Shown here piece after piece: positions 1 through 10,295 of a DNA stretch of 64,000 nucleotides (its first letter is position 1; each line of letters opens with the position of its first letter). Below the pieces are notes generated by a model that ran no database searches, was not told where the DNA came from, and saw only the letters and a list, made by a program, of their open reading frames with translations. Position numbers and translations under genes: made by a program. The stretch comes from Alcanivorax sp. S6407. GTDB taxonomy: Bacteria > Pseudomonadota > Gammaproteobacteria > Pseudomonadales > Alcanivoracaceae. The stretch is from contig NZ_JALKBH010000007.1 in NCBI RefSeq assembly GCF_023016115.1, positions 188,067 through 252,066 on the forward strand, given 5' to 3'.

Positions 1-2
1 CG

Positions 3-665
3 GAATCCGTTCCCCGTCAGGTCACTTTCGGCGCACACCCGGAAGCGGACTACCGGCTGGACAGCGACAACGGCGTGCTTCTGTGTCGTGGCGAGCGCCT
101 GTTGGCGCTGGACGAACTGGCGCTGACTGGTCACCACAATGCGCTGAACATCCTCGCCGTGCTGGCCATCAGTGATGCCCTGTCACTCAATCGCGACAAG
201 GCGCTTGCCACCGTGAAGGCGTTCACCGGTCTCGAACATCGTTGTCAGCTGGTGGCTGACAAGGGTGGTGTGCGCTGGTTCAACGATTCCAAGGCCACCA
301 ATGTGGGGGCCACTCTGGCCGCGCTCACCGGTATCGGTGAAAGCATCGAAGGCAAGGTGATTCTGATTGCCGGTGGGCAAGGCAAGGGCCAGGATTTCTC
401 ACCGCTGGCAGAGCCGGCACGGCAGTACCTGCGCGCCGGGCTGCTGATGGGGGAAGATCGCGCCCAGTTGGCCCAGGGCATGTCTGCCGCTCCCTGTGAA
501 CTGGTGGCGGATATGCAGGCCGCGGTAGAGCGTGCCTTCGCGCTGGCGCAACCAGGTGATGCAGTACTGCTGTCGCCGGCCTGTGCCTCCTTCGATATGT
601 ACAAGGGCTTTGGCCAGCGCGGGGATGACTTCATGCAGAAGGTTCGGGAGGTGTGCCATGACTGA
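3..665 (+). CDS. murD: UDP-N-acetylmuramoylalanine--D-glutamate ligase, C-terminal part (cut by window start)
   Basis: MurD is the cytoplasmic ATP-dependent ligase that adds D-Glu to UDP-MurNAc-L-Ala. The reading frame is open from base 3, so only about 220 C-terminal residues are present and the true start lies outside the window. Visible family motifs are NDSKATN (substrate and ligase C-domain region), GGQGKGQDF, and the C-terminal stretch LLSPACASFDMYKGF. The stop overlaps the ftsW start by 8 bases, as expected inside a compact division/cell wall operon. A GTG at 75 is internal and should not be used as a start. Confidence 0.96.
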   Translation, partial: ESVPRQVTFGAHPEADYRLDSDNGVLLCRGERLLALDELALTGHHNALNILAVLAISDALSLNRDKALATVKAFTGLEHRCQLVADKGGVRWFNDSKATNVGATLAALTGIGESIEGKVILIAGGQGKGQDFSPLAEPARQYLRAGLLMGEDRAQLAQGMSAAPCELVADMQAAVERAFALAQPGDAVLLSPACASFDMYKGFGQRGDDFMQKVREVCHD

Positions 666-1815
666 GCGCATGATCCTGAAACTGGATAGCAAGGGTATCG
701 ACAAGCCGTTGCTGTGGACCGCCATCGGGCTGGCGCTGGCCGGGCTGGTGATGGTGTCGTCTGCCAGTCTGCAGATTGCCGAAACCCGTCTCGGAGACCC
801 CTTCTACTACGCCCTGCGTCATGGCATCTACCTGGCGCTGGGTCTGGGGGTGGGGGCTTTCGTTTACTACGCCGTGCCGCTGGCGCTGCTGGAGCGGCTG
901 CGCTTTTTCATGCTCCCCATCGCGCTGGTGGTGCTGGTGCTGGTGTTTGTTCCGGGTCTGGGCCGCAGTGTGAATGGCTCTACCCGCTGGATCGCGTTGC
1001 CGGGCCTGACCATTCAGGCGTCGGAAATCGTCAAGCTGTGCTTTGTGCTCTACCTGGCCGGCTATGTGGCCGAGCGCAAGGCGGCACTGGAAAATGAGTG
1101 GAAAGCCTTCCTGCTGCCTTTGGGGTTGCTGGGGGTGTTGATGGTGTTGTTGCTGCTGGAGCCGGATTTCGGTGCGGTGGTAGTGCTGGGTATTACTGCC
1201 ATGGGCATGCTGTTCCTGTCCGGGGTGCCGACCCTGCGGTTCTTGCTTATTGGCTTGGCGGCGGTGGTACTGGGTGCCCTGGTGGCGGTGGCTGAGCCCT
1301 ACCGGGTGGCGCGCCTGATGACGTTTACCGATCCCTGGGCGGACCAGTTTGGCGCCGGTTACCAGCTTACCCAGAGTCTGATCGCCTTTGGCCGCGGTCA
1401 TCTCACCGGGGTCGGGCTGGGCAACAGCGTGCAGAAGCTGTTCTACCTGCCGGAAGCCCATACCGATTTCGTCTATGCAGTGATGGCTGAAGAACTGGGT
1501 CTGCTCGGCAATCTGGCCCTGATCAGCGGCTTTATCCTGCTGGGCTGGCGGGTGTTCCGTCTGGGGCATTCCCTGGAAGAACGCGGATTCCTCTACCACG
1601 CCTATCTGGTGTATGGCTGCGCCTTCGTGTTCTGCTCCCAGGCGTTTATCAACCTGGGCGTGAACATGGGCATGCTGCCCACCAAGGGGCTGACTCTGCC
1701 CTTTATCAGCTATGGCGGTTCTTCCCTGCTGATTTCCGCCGCCATGGTGGGCATGATCCTGCGCGCCGGCGCCGAGGCCGAACAACTCAAGGCCAGGGGG
1801 AGGGCTGCACGATGA
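658..1815 (+). CDS. ftsW: Division-specific lipid II polymerase / SEDS protein FtsW
   Basis: FtsW is the SEDS-family septal peptidoglycan glycosyltransferase that works with FtsI in the inner membrane. The 385-residue product is hydrophobic throughout, with about ten membrane segments, and carries the family motif LPFISYGGSSLL near residue 350. The open frame extends upstream into murD, but the ATG at 658 overlaps the murD end and gives the usual short cytoplasmic N-terminus; an ATG at 670 is the alternative. The stop overlaps the murG start in an ATGA arrangement, indicating translational coupling. Confidence 0.95.
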   Translation: MTERMILKLDSKGIDKPLLWTAIGLALAGLVMVSSASLQIAETRLGDPFYYALRHGIYLALGLGVGAFVYYAVPLALLERLRFFMLPIALVVLVLVFVPGLGRSVNGSTRWIALPGLTIQASEIVKLCFVLYLAGYVAERKAALENEWKAFLLPLGLLGVLMVLLLLEPDFGAVVVLGITAMGMLFLSGVPTLRFLLIGLAAVVLGALVAVAEPYRVARLMTFTDPWADQFGAGYQLTQSLIAFGRGHLTGVGLGNSVQKLFYLPEAHTDFVYAVMAEELGLLGNLALISGFILLGWRVFRLGHSLEERGFLYHAYLVYGCAFVFCSQAFINLGVNMGMLPTKGLTLPFISYGGSSLLISAAMVGMILRAGAEAEQLKARGRAAR

Positions 1816-2882
1816 GCACTGTCCTGATCATGGCCGGGGGTACCGGCGGGCATGTTTTCCCGGCGTTGGCAGTGGCCGATCAATTGCGTGATCGCGGATT
1901 TGACATTCTCTGGCTGGGTGCCGAGCACGGCATGGAAGGCAAGCTGGTGCGGCGTCATGGTTACAACATTGCCGAGCTGGCGGTGTCCCGTCTGCGTGGT
2001 GGCGGCCTCAAGCGCAAGCTTACCGCGCCGTTCAACCTGCTGCGTGCGGTGCTGCAGGCACGTCAGCTGATTCGGCAGCACCAGCCGGTGCTCGCCGTCG
2101 GTTTTGGCGGCTTCGCCAGCGGTCCCGGTGGCCTGGCGGCACGGTTGTGTGGGGTGCCGGTGGTGGTGCACGAGCAGAATGCGGTGCCGGGGCTGACCAA
2201 CCGCCTGCTGTCGAAGATGGCCACGGTGACCCTGGAAGGCTTCGATGGTGCCTTCGGTCAGCGTGATGCCTGCTGGGTGGGTAATCCTGTGCGTGCCGAG
2301 ATCGCCGCCATTGACGAACCCGCTGGCCGTTATGCCCGTCATCAGGGTGGGCTGCGCATTTTGGTCGTAGGCGGTAGCCAGGGTGCCCTAGTGCTCAATC
2401 AGGATCTGCCGGAACTGATGCTGGCGGTACTGGGTAATGACATTCAGGTCCGTCACCAGTGTGGTGCAGGGCGTACCGGCGAAGCTGCGCCGATTTATGA
2501 CGCGCTGGGCGTGAATGCCCAGGTCAGTGAATTTATTGATGACATGGCGGAAGCCTACAGCTGGGCGGATCTGGTGATCTGCCGGGCCGGGGCGTTGACC
2601 GTGGCGGAAGTGGCGGCGGCCGGTGTGGCAGCCCTGTTCATTCCGCTGCCAACCGCGGTGGATGATCACCAGACATTGAATGCCCGCTGGTTGTCCGACA
2701 AGGGTGCGGCCCTGTTGTTGCCCCAGCGGGAACTGAGCGCAGCCAGTCTGGCTGCCATCTTGAAACCCGTTGCACAACGCGGTGCCCTGGCGCAAATGGC
2801 GCAACGGGCCCGTGAGCAGGCAGTGGCTGACAGCGCCGAGCGCGCAGCGACCCTGTGTCAGGAGGTGGCCAATGGCCGATAA
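1812..2882 (+). CDS. murG: UDP-GlcNAc:lipid I N-acetylglucosaminyltransferase MurG
   Basis: MurG adds GlcNAc to lipid I to form lipid II at the cytoplasmic face of the inner membrane. The 356-residue length is normal. The N-terminal glycine-rich motif [12 protein letters not shown] at residues about 9-20 binds the pyrophosphate of the lipid, [13 protein letters not shown] lies near residue 118, and the C-terminal UDP-GlcNAc site includes VVGGSQGA and a [14 protein letters not shown] segment. It is coupled to ftsW by a 4-base overlap, and its end overlaps the murC start by 11 bases. Confidence 0.96.
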   Translation: MSTVLIMAGGTGGHVFPALAVADQLRDRGFDILWLGAEHGMEGKLVRRHGYNIAELAVSRLRGGGLKRKLTAPFNLLRAVLQARQLIRQHQPVLAVGFGGFASGPGGLAARLCGVPVVVHEQNAVPGLTNRLLSKMATVTLEGFDGAFGQRDACWVGNPVRAEIAAIDEPAGRYARHQGGLRILVVGGSQGALVLNQDLPELMLAVLGNDIQVRHQCGAGRTGEAAPIYDALGVNAQVSEFIDDMAEAYSWADLVICRAGALTVAEVAAAGVAALFIPLPTAVDDHQTLNARWLSDKGAALLLPQRELSAASLAAILKPVAQRGALAQMAQRAREQAVADSAERAATLCQEVANGR

Positions 2883-4299
2883 CGATTACATCCATACCGT
2901 GCCAGAGATGCGCCGTATCCGCGGTATCCATTTTGTGGGTATCGGTGGTGTTGGCATGTGTGGCATTGCTGAAGTGCTGGCGAATCAGGGCTATGCCATC
3001 AGCGGCAGTGACATCAAGGAATCCGCCGTGGTGGCGCGCCTGCGCAGCTTGGGGGTGCGGGTGGAAATCGGTCACCGTGCCGAGAACATTGATGGCGCGG
3101 ATGTGGTGGTGACCTCCACCGCGGTGAATACCGAAAATGTGGAAGTGGCGGAAGCTCACGAGCGTCGTATTCCGGTGGTGCCCCGTGCCCAGATGCTGGC
3201 GGAGCTGATGCGTTTCCGACACGGTATCGCGGTCGCCGGCACCCATGGCAAGACCACCACCACCTCCATGACCGCAGCCATCATGGCGGAGGCGGGCATG
3301 GATCCGACTTTCGTGATTGGCGGCCGCCTGAACAGCGCCGGCACCAATGCCCGTCTCGGCCAGAGCCGTTATCTGGTGGCGGAAGCGGACGAGTCCGATG
3401 CCAGCTTCCTGCACCTGCAGCCGATGAGTGCCATCGTGACCAATATCGAAGCGGATCACATGCACACCTATGGCGGTGATTTTGCCCAGCTGGAAAACAC
3501 CTTTATCGAATTCCTGCACAACCTTCCGTTCTACGGGGTGGCAGTGATGTGTGTCGACGATCCGGTGGTGCGCAAGCTGCTGCCGAGGGTTAATCGTCAG
3601 GTGATTCGTTATGGCTTCAGCGAAGATGCCGATCTGCGTGCCGAAGACGTCCAGCAGCAGGGCATGACCACCACCTTCCGGGTGATTCGCAAGGAAGGCG
3701 AGCCGCTGAAAATCAGTCTCAACATGCCTGGCAAGCACAATGTGCTGAATGCGCTGGCTGCCATTGCCGTGTCTGCGGATGAAGGGGCGGATGACGAGGC
3801 CATCATTCGCGGCCTGAACAACTTTACCGGGGTGGGGCGCCGCTTTGATGTGCAGGGCGAGTACCACTTCGAGGCTGGCAGCGCGACGCTGGTGGATGAC
3901 TATGGTCACCACCCCAGCGAAGTGGCAGTAACCATCGATGCCATTCGTGCCGGCTGGCCGGGCCGTCGCCTGGCCATGCTGTTCCAGCCCCACCGTTACA
4001 CCCGTACCCAGGATCTTTATGAGGACTTCGTGGAAGTGCTCTCCGGGGTAGATGTGCTGCTGATGCTGGAAGTGTACGGTGCCGGCGAAGATCCGATCCC
4101 GGGCGCTGATGCCCGCGCCCTGTGCCGCAGCATTCGCAAGCGCGGCAAGGTCGAGCCGGTCTTCGTGGATGATCCGGCCAAGTTGGCGGAGATTCTCGCC
4201 ACCCAGTTGCAGGATGGCGATCTGCTGGTCACCCAGGGTGCCGGCAACGTGGGCGCCATTGCCAAAGAACTGGCCGAACAAGGAGCCAAGCGTGGATAA
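2872..4299 (+). CDS. murC: UDP-N-acetylmuramate--L-alanine ligase MurC
   Basis: MurC is the first amino-acid ligase of peptidoglycan precursor synthesis, joining L-Ala to UDP-MurNAc with ATP. The protein has 475 residues. It shows the nucleotide motif [15 protein letters not shown] near the N-terminus, the ATP loop GTHGKTTTT near residue 122, EADESDASF near residue 171 and the C-domain [10 protein letters not shown]. The ATG at 2872 is chosen over the longer open frame because it follows AGGAGG inside murG and gives the PEMRRIR leader seen in MurC proteins. Confidence 0.97.
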   Translation: MADNDYIHTVPEMRRIRGIHFVGIGGVGMCGIAEVLANQGYAISGSDIKESAVVARLRSLGVRVEIGHRAENIDGADVVVTSTAVNTENVEVAEAHERRIPVVPRAQMLAELMRFRHGIAVAGTHGKTTTTSMTAAIMAEAGMDPTFVIGGRLNSAGTNARLGQSRYLVAEADESDASFLHLQPMSAIVTNIEADHMHTYGGDFAQLENTFIEFLHNLPFYGVAVMCVDDPVVRKLLPRVNRQVIRYGFSEDADLRAEDVQQQGMTTTFRVIRKEGEPLKISLNMPGKHNVLNALAAIAVSADEGADDEAIIRGLNNFTGVGRRFDVQGEYHFEAGSATLVDDYGHHPSEVAVTIDAIRAGWPGRRLAMLFQPHRYTRTQDLYEDFVEVLSGVDVLLMLEVYGAGEDPIPGADARALCRSIRKRGKVEPVFVDDPAKLAEILATQLQDGDLLVTQGAGNVGAIAKELAEQGAKRG

Positions 4300-5230
4300 G
4301 GTGCTGCTGAAGCAAAAGCTGGCCAGTGTGGGCCGGGTAGCGGTGCTGGCCGGTGGTAAATCCGCCGAGCGCCCGGTGTCCCTGAAGAGTGGGGCGGCAG
4401 TGCATCAGGCGCTGCGCAGCCTGGGCGTGATAGCAGAACTGGTGGATCCGTCCGAGACCAGCGTGGATGCGCTAAAAGGGTTTGATGCCGCCTTTATTGC
4501 GCTGCATGGTCGCGGCGGCGAGGACGGTGTGATTCAGGGCGTGCTGGAGCATCTGGGCATCCCCTATACCGGCTCTGCAGTGATGGCTTCCGGTATCGGC
4601 ATGGACAAGGTCCGCACCAAACAATTGTGGAAGGGTGCCGGTCTGCCGACTCCTGCGTTCTATGTGGCGGGTCGCAATGATACTGACCTGGGCTTTCCGT
4701 TGATGATCAAGCCCGCCCATGAAGGCTCCTCCATTGGTATGGCCAAGGCGGATAACGCCGAGCAGCTGGCACAGGCATTGCTGGAAGCGGGCAAGTTCGA
4801 TTCCGATGTGCTGGTAGAAGCCTGGGTGAATGGCCCGGAGTACACCGTGGCGGTGCTCGGTGATGAGGCGCTGCCGTCCATTCGCCTGAAGACGCCCCAT
4901 GCGTTTTATGACTTTGAAGCCAAGTACCAGTCCGACAGCACCGAATACCTGTGCCCGGCCGGACTGAGTGACGAGGACGAGGCTGCCATTCGCCAGCTGG
5001 CTCTGACCGCTTTCCGGGTGGCCGGTTGCCGCGGCTGGGGCCGGGTCGATGTGATGCGCGATGAGCAAGGTCGCTGGCAGCTGCTGGAAATCAATACCGT
5101 GCCAGGCATGACTGATCACTCCCTGGTGCCCATGGCCGCCAAGGCCACCGGCCGGGATTTCGAGGTGCTGGTGGGAGAGATTCTGTTGCTGGCACTGGAG
5201 CAGGCTGCAGGGGAGAAAAACGGTGGCTAA
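4292..5230 (+). CDS. ddl: D-alanine--D-alanine ligase
   Basis: This enzyme makes the D-Ala-D-Ala dipeptide for MurF. The 312-residue product starts at a GTG that overlaps the murC stop by 8 bases, preceded by AAGGAG. ATP-grasp motifs are visible: [14 protein letters not shown] near the start, [35 protein letters not shown] and [13 protein letters not shown] near residue 265. The location between murC and ftsQ is that of DdlB. A longer open frame beginning at 4079 is only read-through inside murC and is not used. Confidence 0.95.
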   Translation: MDKVLLKQKLASVGRVAVLAGGKSAERPVSLKSGAAVHQALRSLGVIAELVDPSETSVDALKGFDAAFIALHGRGGEDGVIQGVLEHLGIPYTGSAVMASGIGMDKVRTKQLWKGAGLPTPAFYVAGRNDTDLGFPLMIKPAHEGSSIGMAKADNAEQLAQALLEAGKFDSDVLVEAWVNGPEYTVAVLGDEALPSIRLKTPHAFYDFEAKYQSDSTEYLCPAGLSDEDEAAIRQLALTAFRVAGCRGWGRVDVMRDEQGRWQLLEINTVPGMTDHSLVPMAAKATGRDFEVLVGEILLLALEQAAGEKNGG

Positions 5231-6005
5231 GGCTGCCGCCACGCCCCGGGGCGCCCGCCGCAAGCCGGTGAAGCAGACCGGGGTGCCACTGCGCGAACGC
5301 CTGGCGGCTGCCGTGCCGTGGATGCTGGTGGGCAGTGTCGCCATGGTACTGCTGGTCGGCGTGATTTATCTTCCCGCCGCCCTGGATGGCTACCCCATCC
5401 GCAAGGTGGGCGTGGATGGCGTCACCGATGTACGCCGTCAGCAGCAGATCCAGACCGCCCTGGCGGCGCTGGTTCGCGATGAAAACTATTTTTCCGTGCC
5501 GCTGGCCGAGATTTACCAGCAGGCACAGGGGCTGAGCTGGGTAGAGGGCGTTTCGGTACGTCGCCAGTGGCCCGACACCGTGGTGTTGACCGTCAGTGAA
5601 CGGCGCCCGGTAGCCGTATGGAACGAGACGGTGCTGATTTCCGACAGCGGCGAACCGTTCAAGGCATTGAAGCAATACGACCTGACGGGCCTGCCGCATT
5701 TGAACGGCCCGCAGCAACGGCTGGAGGAAGTCATGGGCTTCTATCACAGCATGGGCAAGATGCTGGCGGGTGTGGATCTGGGCATTCGCAGCATGGACGT
5801 CAACGCACGGCTGACCGCGCGACTGACGCTGGATAACGACATGCAACTGGTGGTCGACCGTGAGCACTACACCACCAAACTTCGCCGTTTCGTGCGGCTT
5901 TATCGGGGTGTACTGAGCACGGACAGTCGCCAGGTGACCAGCGTGGATCTGCGTTACGCAGATGGCATGGCAGTGACCTGGGGCGAGCAACAGGAGAAAG
6001 GGTGA
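5223..6005 (+). CDS. ftsQ: Cell division protein FtsQ
   Basis: FtsQ is the bitopic divisome protein that links early and late division proteins in the periplasm through FtsB/FtsL. The 260-residue product has a basic cytoplasmic N-terminus, one membrane segment at about residues 32-55, a POTRA-like domain starting at YPIRKVGVDGVTDV, and the FtsQ C-domain. It starts at a GTG overlapping the ddl end by 8 bases and stops one base before ftsA. The sequence is divergent, as is normal for FtsQ; context makes the call secure. Confidence 0.93.
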   Translation: MAKAAATPRGARRKPVKQTGVPLRERLAAAVPWMLVGSVAMVLLVGVIYLPAALDGYPIRKVGVDGVTDVRRQQQIQTALAALVRDENYFSVPLAEIYQQAQGLSWVEGVSVRRQWPDTVVLTVSERRPVAVWNETVLISDSGEPFKALKQYDLTGLPHLNGPQQRLEEVMGFYHSMGKMLAGVDLGIRSMDVNARLTARLTLDNDMQLVVDREHYTTKLRRFVRLYRGVLSTDSRQVTSVDLRYADGMAVTWGEQQEKG

Positions 6006-6006
6006 C

Positions 6007-7242
6007 ATGGCAACAGCAACAGAAAACATGATTGTCGGACTCGACATTGGCACCTCCAAGGTGGTGGCCATCGTCGGGCAGACATCTGCCGATGGCACCA
6101 TGGAGATTGTGGGGATCGGTTCGCAGCCCTCGCGGGGCATGAAGAAGGGCGTGGTAGTGGATATCGAAGCCACTGTGCGTTCCATTCAGCGTGCTGTGGA
6201 AGAGGCCGAGCTGATGGCGGGCTGCCACATCCATACCGTTTATGCGGGCATTGCCGGTTCCCACGTACGCAGCCTGAATTCCCACGGCATCGTGGCGATT
6301 CGTGACCGGGAAGTGGCCCAGGCAGATATCGACCGGGTGATTGATGCGGCCCAGGCCGTAGCCATCCCGGCAGACCAGAAGACCCTGCACGTTCTGCCCC
6401 AGGAATACGTGGTGGACAACCAGGAAGGCGTCCGCGAGCCCATCGGCATGAGCGGCGTGCGCCTGGAAGCCAAGGTACATCTGGTCACCTGCGCGGTGAA
6501 TGCTGCGCAGAACATCGAGAAGTGTGTGCGCCGCTGCAACCTGGAAGTGGACGACATCATCCTCGAGCAGCTGGCCAGTGCCCATGCGGTGCTCACCGAA
6601 GACGAGCGCGAGCTGGGGGTATGCATCGTGGATATCGGTGGCGGCACCACGGACATCGCCATCTTCACCGAAGGGGCGATTCGTCATACCGCCAATATTC
6701 CGATTGCCGGTGATCAGGTGACCAACGATATCGCCATGGCCCTGCGCACCCCCAAGCAGCATGCCGACGAGATCAAGATCAAGTATGCCTGCGCCCTGAC
6801 CCAGCTGGCGGGCGCAGACGAAACCATCAAGGTGCCCAGCGTGGGCGATCGTCCGCCGCGTACCCTCAGCCGCCAGAATCTGGCGGAAGTGGTGGAGCCG
6901 CGTTACGACGAGCTGTTCACCCTGGTGCAGGCAGAGATTCGTCGCTCCGGTTATGAGGACCTGATTCCCGGGGGCATCGTGCTCACCGGGGGGTCCTCCA
7001 AGATCGAAGGGGCGGTGGATTTGGCCGAAGAAATTTTCCACATGCCTGTGCGGCTGGGGTCCCCGCAGGGGATTTCCGGGCTTACCGATGTGGTCAAGAA
7101 CCCGATCTATTCCACCGCCGTAGGCCTGCTGTTGTACGGCCAGCGCATGGAAAAGGAAGGTGGCAGCCCCCGCGCCCAAGCCGGTGGCGGTCAGGTGGAC
7201 TGGCTGGAGCGTTTCAAAAGTTGGTTCAAGGGTAATTTTTAA
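6007..7242 (+). CDS. ftsA: Cell division protein FtsA
   Basis: FtsA is the actin-like ATPase that tethers FtsZ to the membrane. The 411-residue protein shows the phosphate-binding motif GLDIGTSKV at the N-terminus, the second phosphate loop DIGGGTTDIAIF near residue 208, the adenosine motif VLTGGSSKIEG, and the C-terminal amphipathic membrane-targeting helix (WLERFKSWFKGNF). It follows ftsQ by one base with an AGGAGA ribosome site. Confidence 0.97.
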   Translation: MATATENMIVGLDIGTSKVVAIVGQTSADGTMEIVGIGSQPSRGMKKGVVVDIEATVRSIQRAVEEAELMAGCHIHTVYAGIAGSHVRSLNSHGIVAIRDREVAQADIDRVIDAAQAVAIPADQKTLHVLPQEYVVDNQEGVREPIGMSGVRLEAKVHLVTCAVNAAQNIEKCVRRCNLEVDDIILEQLASAHAVLTEDERELGVCIVDIGGGTTDIAIFTEGAIRHTANIPIAGDQVTNDIAMALRTPKQHADEIKIKYACALTQLAGADETIKVPSVGDRPPRTLSRQNLAEVVEPRYDELFTLVQAEIRRSGYEDLIPGGIVLTGGSSKIEGAVDLAEEIFHMPVRLGSPQGISGLTDVVKNPIYSTAVGLLLYGQRMEKEGGSPRAQAGGGQVDWLERFKSWFKGNF

Positions 7243-7248
7243 GGGGCG

Positions 7249-7337
7249 CCGGATGCCAGACGCCCGAAGCCGGATGCTAAAACCCGGCGGCAAAGCCGCC
7301 AAAGCGTCAGGCGTCGAGCATCAGGCATCCAGCGTTC
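7249..7337. repeat. Heptad inverted-arm element between ftsA and ftsZ
   Basis: The left arm (7251-7278) and right arm (7301-7337) are each built of 7-bp degenerate tandem units, for example GGATGCC and CGAAGCC on the left, AGCGTCA and AGCATCA on the right; the two arms are reverse complements at the unit level. Between them is a hairpin with stem GGCGGC (7286-7291), loop AAA and stem GCCGCC (7295-7300). It starts 7 bases after the ftsA stop. No good T-run follows the hairpin, so it is not a classical terminator. Confidence 0.7.
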
Positions 7338-7432
7338 AATAGGCGCAAGCGGCGGTTCCGGGCCGCGCAACACCACCGGGACACTTCGACGTGAAACAAG
7401 TAGTAAACAGGGATGAAAACGGGAGATTAACC

Positions 7433-8599
7433 ATGCAATTCAAATTGGAAGACAGCGTGCCTCATGGCGCAGTAATCAAGGTAGTTGGCGTTGGCGGCGG
7501 TGGCGGTAACGCCGTCGATCACATGGTGCGTTCCGGTGTAGAAGGGGTGGATTTCATCTGCGCCAACACCGACGCCCAGGCGCTGCGCAATGCCCAGGCC
7601 AAGACCGTGATTCAGCTGGGTAGCCAGGTCACCAAGGGTCTGGGTGCCGGTGCCAACCCTGAAATCGGTCGTCAGTCTGCCCTGGAAGACCGTGACCGCA
7701 TCGCCGAGCTGCTGGACGGTGCCGATATGGTATTTGTGACTGCCGGTATGGGCGGTGGTACTGGTACCGGTGCTGCACCGGTGGTGGCCGAGATCGCCAA
7801 GGAACTGGGTATCCTGACCGTGGCGGTAGTGACCAAGCCGTTCCCGTTCGAAGGCAAGAAGCGTATGCGTTCTGCCCAGGAAGGCATCGAGGAGCTGAAA
7901 GAACACGTTCACTCCCTGATCACCATTCCCAACGAGAAGCTGCAGTCCGTACTGGGTGGTTCCACCAGCCTGCTGGATGCCTTCAAGGCTGCCAACGACG
8001 TGCTGCAAGGCGCAGTGAAAGGGATTGCCGATCTGATCGTTCGCCCTGGCATGATCAACGTGGATTTCGCAGACGTGCGTACCGTAATGAGCGAGCTGGG
8101 CACTGCCATGATGGGGTCCGGTACTGCCAGCGGTGAAGAGCGCGCTGCCGAAGCGGCCCGTGCTGCTATCTCCAGCCCGCTGCTGGAAGACGTGGATCTG
8201 CGCGGCGCTCGTGGCATCCTGGTCAACATCACCGCCAACGAATCCATCGCTCTGGACGAGTTCTCCGAAGTGGGTGAAATCGTCAGCGAGCTGGCCGGCG
8301 AAGATGCCAATGTGATCATCGGCACCGCCATCGACCCGGATATGGGCGACAATATCAGCGTTACCGTGGTGGCCACTGGTCTGGGCGCCGCCGCTCAGGA
8401 ACTAAAAGTGGTGCGTGGGCGTCAGACCCCTGTCGCCGCCGATGGTCGTGTGGATTACAGCGACCTGGATCGCCCGGCTGTGGAGCGCAAGCGCGCCGCC
8501 CAGCAGGCAGCCAGCGGTCGTGGCCAGCAGGCGGTGAACACTGCGGAAGATCTGGATTTCATCGATATTCCGACCTTCCTGCGTCGCCAGGCCGACTAA
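7433..8599 (+). CDS. ftsZ: Cell division GTPase FtsZ
   Basis: FtsZ is the tubulin-like GTPase that forms the cytokinetic ring. The 388-residue product carries [15 protein letters not shown] near the N-terminus, the tubulin signature [10 protein letters not shown] near residue 106, and the C-terminal binding peptide [12 protein letters not shown] for FtsA/ZipA, separated by a short linker. The ATG at 7433 is preferred to the GTG at 7391 because it follows a GGGAG site and matches the family N-terminus. The 190-base gap from ftsA carries a repeat and may hold an ftsZ promoter, which I could not pick out. Confidence 0.98.
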   Translation: MQFKLEDSVPHGAVIKVVGVGGGGGNAVDHMVRSGVEGVDFICANTDAQALRNAQAKTVIQLGSQVTKGLGAGANPEIGRQSALEDRDRIAELLDGADMVFVTAGMGGGTGTGAAPVVAEIAKELGILTVAVVTKPFPFEGKKRMRSAQEGIEELKEHVHSLITIPNEKLQSVLGGSTSLLDAFKAANDVLQGAVKGIADLIVRPGMINVDFADVRTVMSELGTAMMGSGTASGEERAAEAARAAISSPLLEDVDLRGARGILVNITANESIALDEFSEVGEIVSELAGEDANVIIGTAIDPDMGDNISVTVVATGLGAAAQELKVVRGRQTPVAADGRVDYSDLDRPAVERKRAAQQAASGRGQQAVNTAEDLDFIDIPTFLRRQAD

Positions 8600-8612
8600 C
8601 GGTGGCTCCGCA

Positions 8613-8643
8613 TTGGTGCAAAATCAGGGAGTTGGAGTATAAT
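8613..8643 (+). promoter_or_regulatory. Likely sigma-70 promoter for lpxC
   Basis: A perfect TATAAT lies at 8638-8643, with a TTGGTG -35-like hexamer at 8613-8618. The 19-base spacing is long, so the -35 assignment is weak. It sits in the only gap between ftsZ and lpxC and would give a leader of about 60 bases. Confidence 0.5.
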
Positions 8644-8709
8644 CCGGCCCTAATTTTGTGTTGAGGAAAGCGGTATCCCTCAGGATACCCGCAGCTGTGT
8701 GACAGACTG

Positions 8710-9627
8710 ATGATCAGACAACGTACTCTGAAAAACGTGATCCGCGCCACCGGCGTGGGCCTGCACACCGGCGAAAAGGTCTATATGACCGTTCGCCCGG
8801 CACCGGTGGATACCGGTATCGTGTTCCGGCGTGTGGACCTGGACCCGGTGGTCGAGATCAAGGCGGCGGCAGATGCCGTGGGTGAAACCACGCTGTCGTC
8901 AACGCTGGTTCAGGATGGCGTCAAAGTCGGTACCGTGGAGCATTTCCTGTCCGCCATGGCGGGCCTGGGCATTGATAATGCCTTTGTGGAACTGTCTGCC
9001 CCGGAAATGCCGATCATGGATGGCAGTGCCGGTCCGTTCGTCTTCCTGTTGCAATCTGCCGGTATCAAGGAGCAGGAAGCGGCCAAGAAGTTCATTCGCA
9101 TCAAGAAGGAAGTGACGGTGCGAGAGGGCGACAAGACGGCAACTTTCGTGCCCTTCGATGGCTTCAAGGTGACGTTCTCCATCGAGTTCGATCACCCGGT
9201 GTTTGAAGACCGAAACCAGGTGTCCAGTATCGACTTCTCCACGACTTCGTTCGTGAAGGAAGTGGCACGGGCGCGGACGTTCGGCTTCATGCGCGACATC
9301 GAGTTTCTGCGCAGCCAGAACCTGGCTCTGGGCGGCAGCGTGGATAACGCCATCGTGGTGGATGAATACCGTATCCTCAATGAAGACGGCTTGCGCTATG
9401 AGGATGAGTTCGTCAAACACAAGATGCTGGATGCCATCGGCGACCTGTATCTGCTCGGGCACAGCCTGATTGGCGAGTTCATTGGCCACAAGTCCGGCCA
9501 TGCCCTCAATAATGCGTTGCTGCGGGAAATTCTCCGTCAGGAGGATTCCTACGAAGTGGTGACCTTCGAGGATGCCACTGACGCACCGGTGTCTTACATG
9601 CGCCCGGTGCTGGCTGCCGCCGAATAA
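8710..9627 (+). CDS. lpxC: UDP-3-O-acyl-N-acetylglucosamine deacetylase LpxC
   Basis: LpxC is the zinc deacetylase that commits UDP-acyl-GlcNAc to lipid A synthesis. The 305-residue product is full length. Zinc ligands are visible as His78 in VEHFLSAM and His237 plus Asp241 in HKMLDAIGD; the catalytic HALNNALL stretch follows near residue 264. Its position directly after ftsZ is conserved in gammaproteobacteria. A TATAAT box lies about 70 bases upstream. Confidence 0.97.
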   Translation: MIRQRTLKNVIRATGVGLHTGEKVYMTVRPAPVDTGIVFRRVDLDPVVEIKAAADAVGETTLSSTLVQDGVKVGTVEHFLSAMAGLGIDNAFVELSAPEMPIMDGSAGPFVFLLQSAGIKEQEAAKKFIRIKKEVTVREGDKTATFVPFDGFKVTFSIEFDHPVFEDRNQVSSIDFSTTSFVKEVARARTFGFMRDIEFLRSQNLALGGSVDNAIVVDEYRILNEDGLRYEDEFVKHKMLDAIGDLYLLGHSLIGEFIGHKSGHALNNALLREILRQEDSYEVVTFEDATDAPVSYMRPVLAAAE

Positions 9628-9716
9628 GGCCAGCCACGTCGAAGCCCTGTTGCCAGCCGGTGGTTCTCCCACCGCCGGCTGGCACCCTTCGGGCCTGTCT
9701 TTTCTGTCTGTACCTG

Positions 9717-10184
9717 TTATTCCGATTCCCAGCGGCTGGCCAGTCGCAATAACGATGCCTTGAGGGCGTCGTCGTCCATATCCTCTGCCAGGGCCTGAAT
9801 GTACCCGGCACTTTCCTTGCTCAGCGTGGGGCCTTTGGCCTGGTAATTGCTTTGCTCGCCTGGTGGCTGAGATCCGGTTGATTTCGCCAGTGGCTGGCGC
9901 TTGCCACCCACCACAATCTTCACCTGTTCCCCAGGCAGGGCCTGTTGTAATCGGGGGAGATGAAAACGCAGTAGTTGGGCGGTGGCACTGGTCTCCACCA
10001 GCGCCAGCCAGCGGTGCTGGTCGCGAACCAGGGTGACCCGCTCGCGCAGGGCCGGCGGCAGGCAATCCCGGGGGTCCTGTTCCTCCGCGGAGGGCGATTT
10101 ACGTGCCTGTTTGGCCAGTTCTGCAAGGATGCGATTACCGCTCAGCAGGGCCTTGAAGGCTTTGGGCGAAGTTGTCTTGCTCAT
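9717..10184 (-). CDS. dciA: DciA-type replicative helicase loader (DUF721)
   Basis: The 155-residue cytoplasmic protein has the DUF721 layout: an N-terminal globular part (LLSGNRILAELAKQARK, then LPPALRERVTLV and WLALVETSATAQLLRFHLPRLQQ) followed by a polar linker and a helical acidic tail. DUF721 proteins of the DciA family load the DnaB helicase in bacteria lacking DnaC/DnaI. The gene lies antisense between lpxC and secA, the same place as dciA in Pseudomonas, which supports the assignment. It is convergent with lpxC and divergent from the M23 peptidase gene. Confidence 0.8.
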   Translation of the reverse strand: MSKTTSPKAFKALLSGNRILAELAKQARKSPSAEEQDPRDCLPPALRERVTLVRDQHRWLALVETSATAQLLRFHLPRLQQALPGEQVKIVVGGKRQPLAKSTGSQPPGEQSNYQAKGPTLSKESAGYIQALAEDMDDDALKASLLRLASRWESE

Positions 10185-10295
10185 GGGTTTTTCATAGACT
10201 AGCCTGCCAGCTATGAAAAATTATTTTAAAAAGCTGGCGTAAGTTGCTGAAAAATTTGGCGTTAGCTTTAACTAACTTGTGCGTTACTCAACGAT

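Noticed and set aside
2638..4281. Long minus-strand open frame opposite murC
   Set aside because: It is the antisense shadow of a well-supported murC; it has no family motif or start signal.
7391..7432. Upstream GTG start for ftsZ
   Set aside because: The 14 added residues do not resemble FtsZ N-termini, and the ATG at 7433 has a ribosome site.
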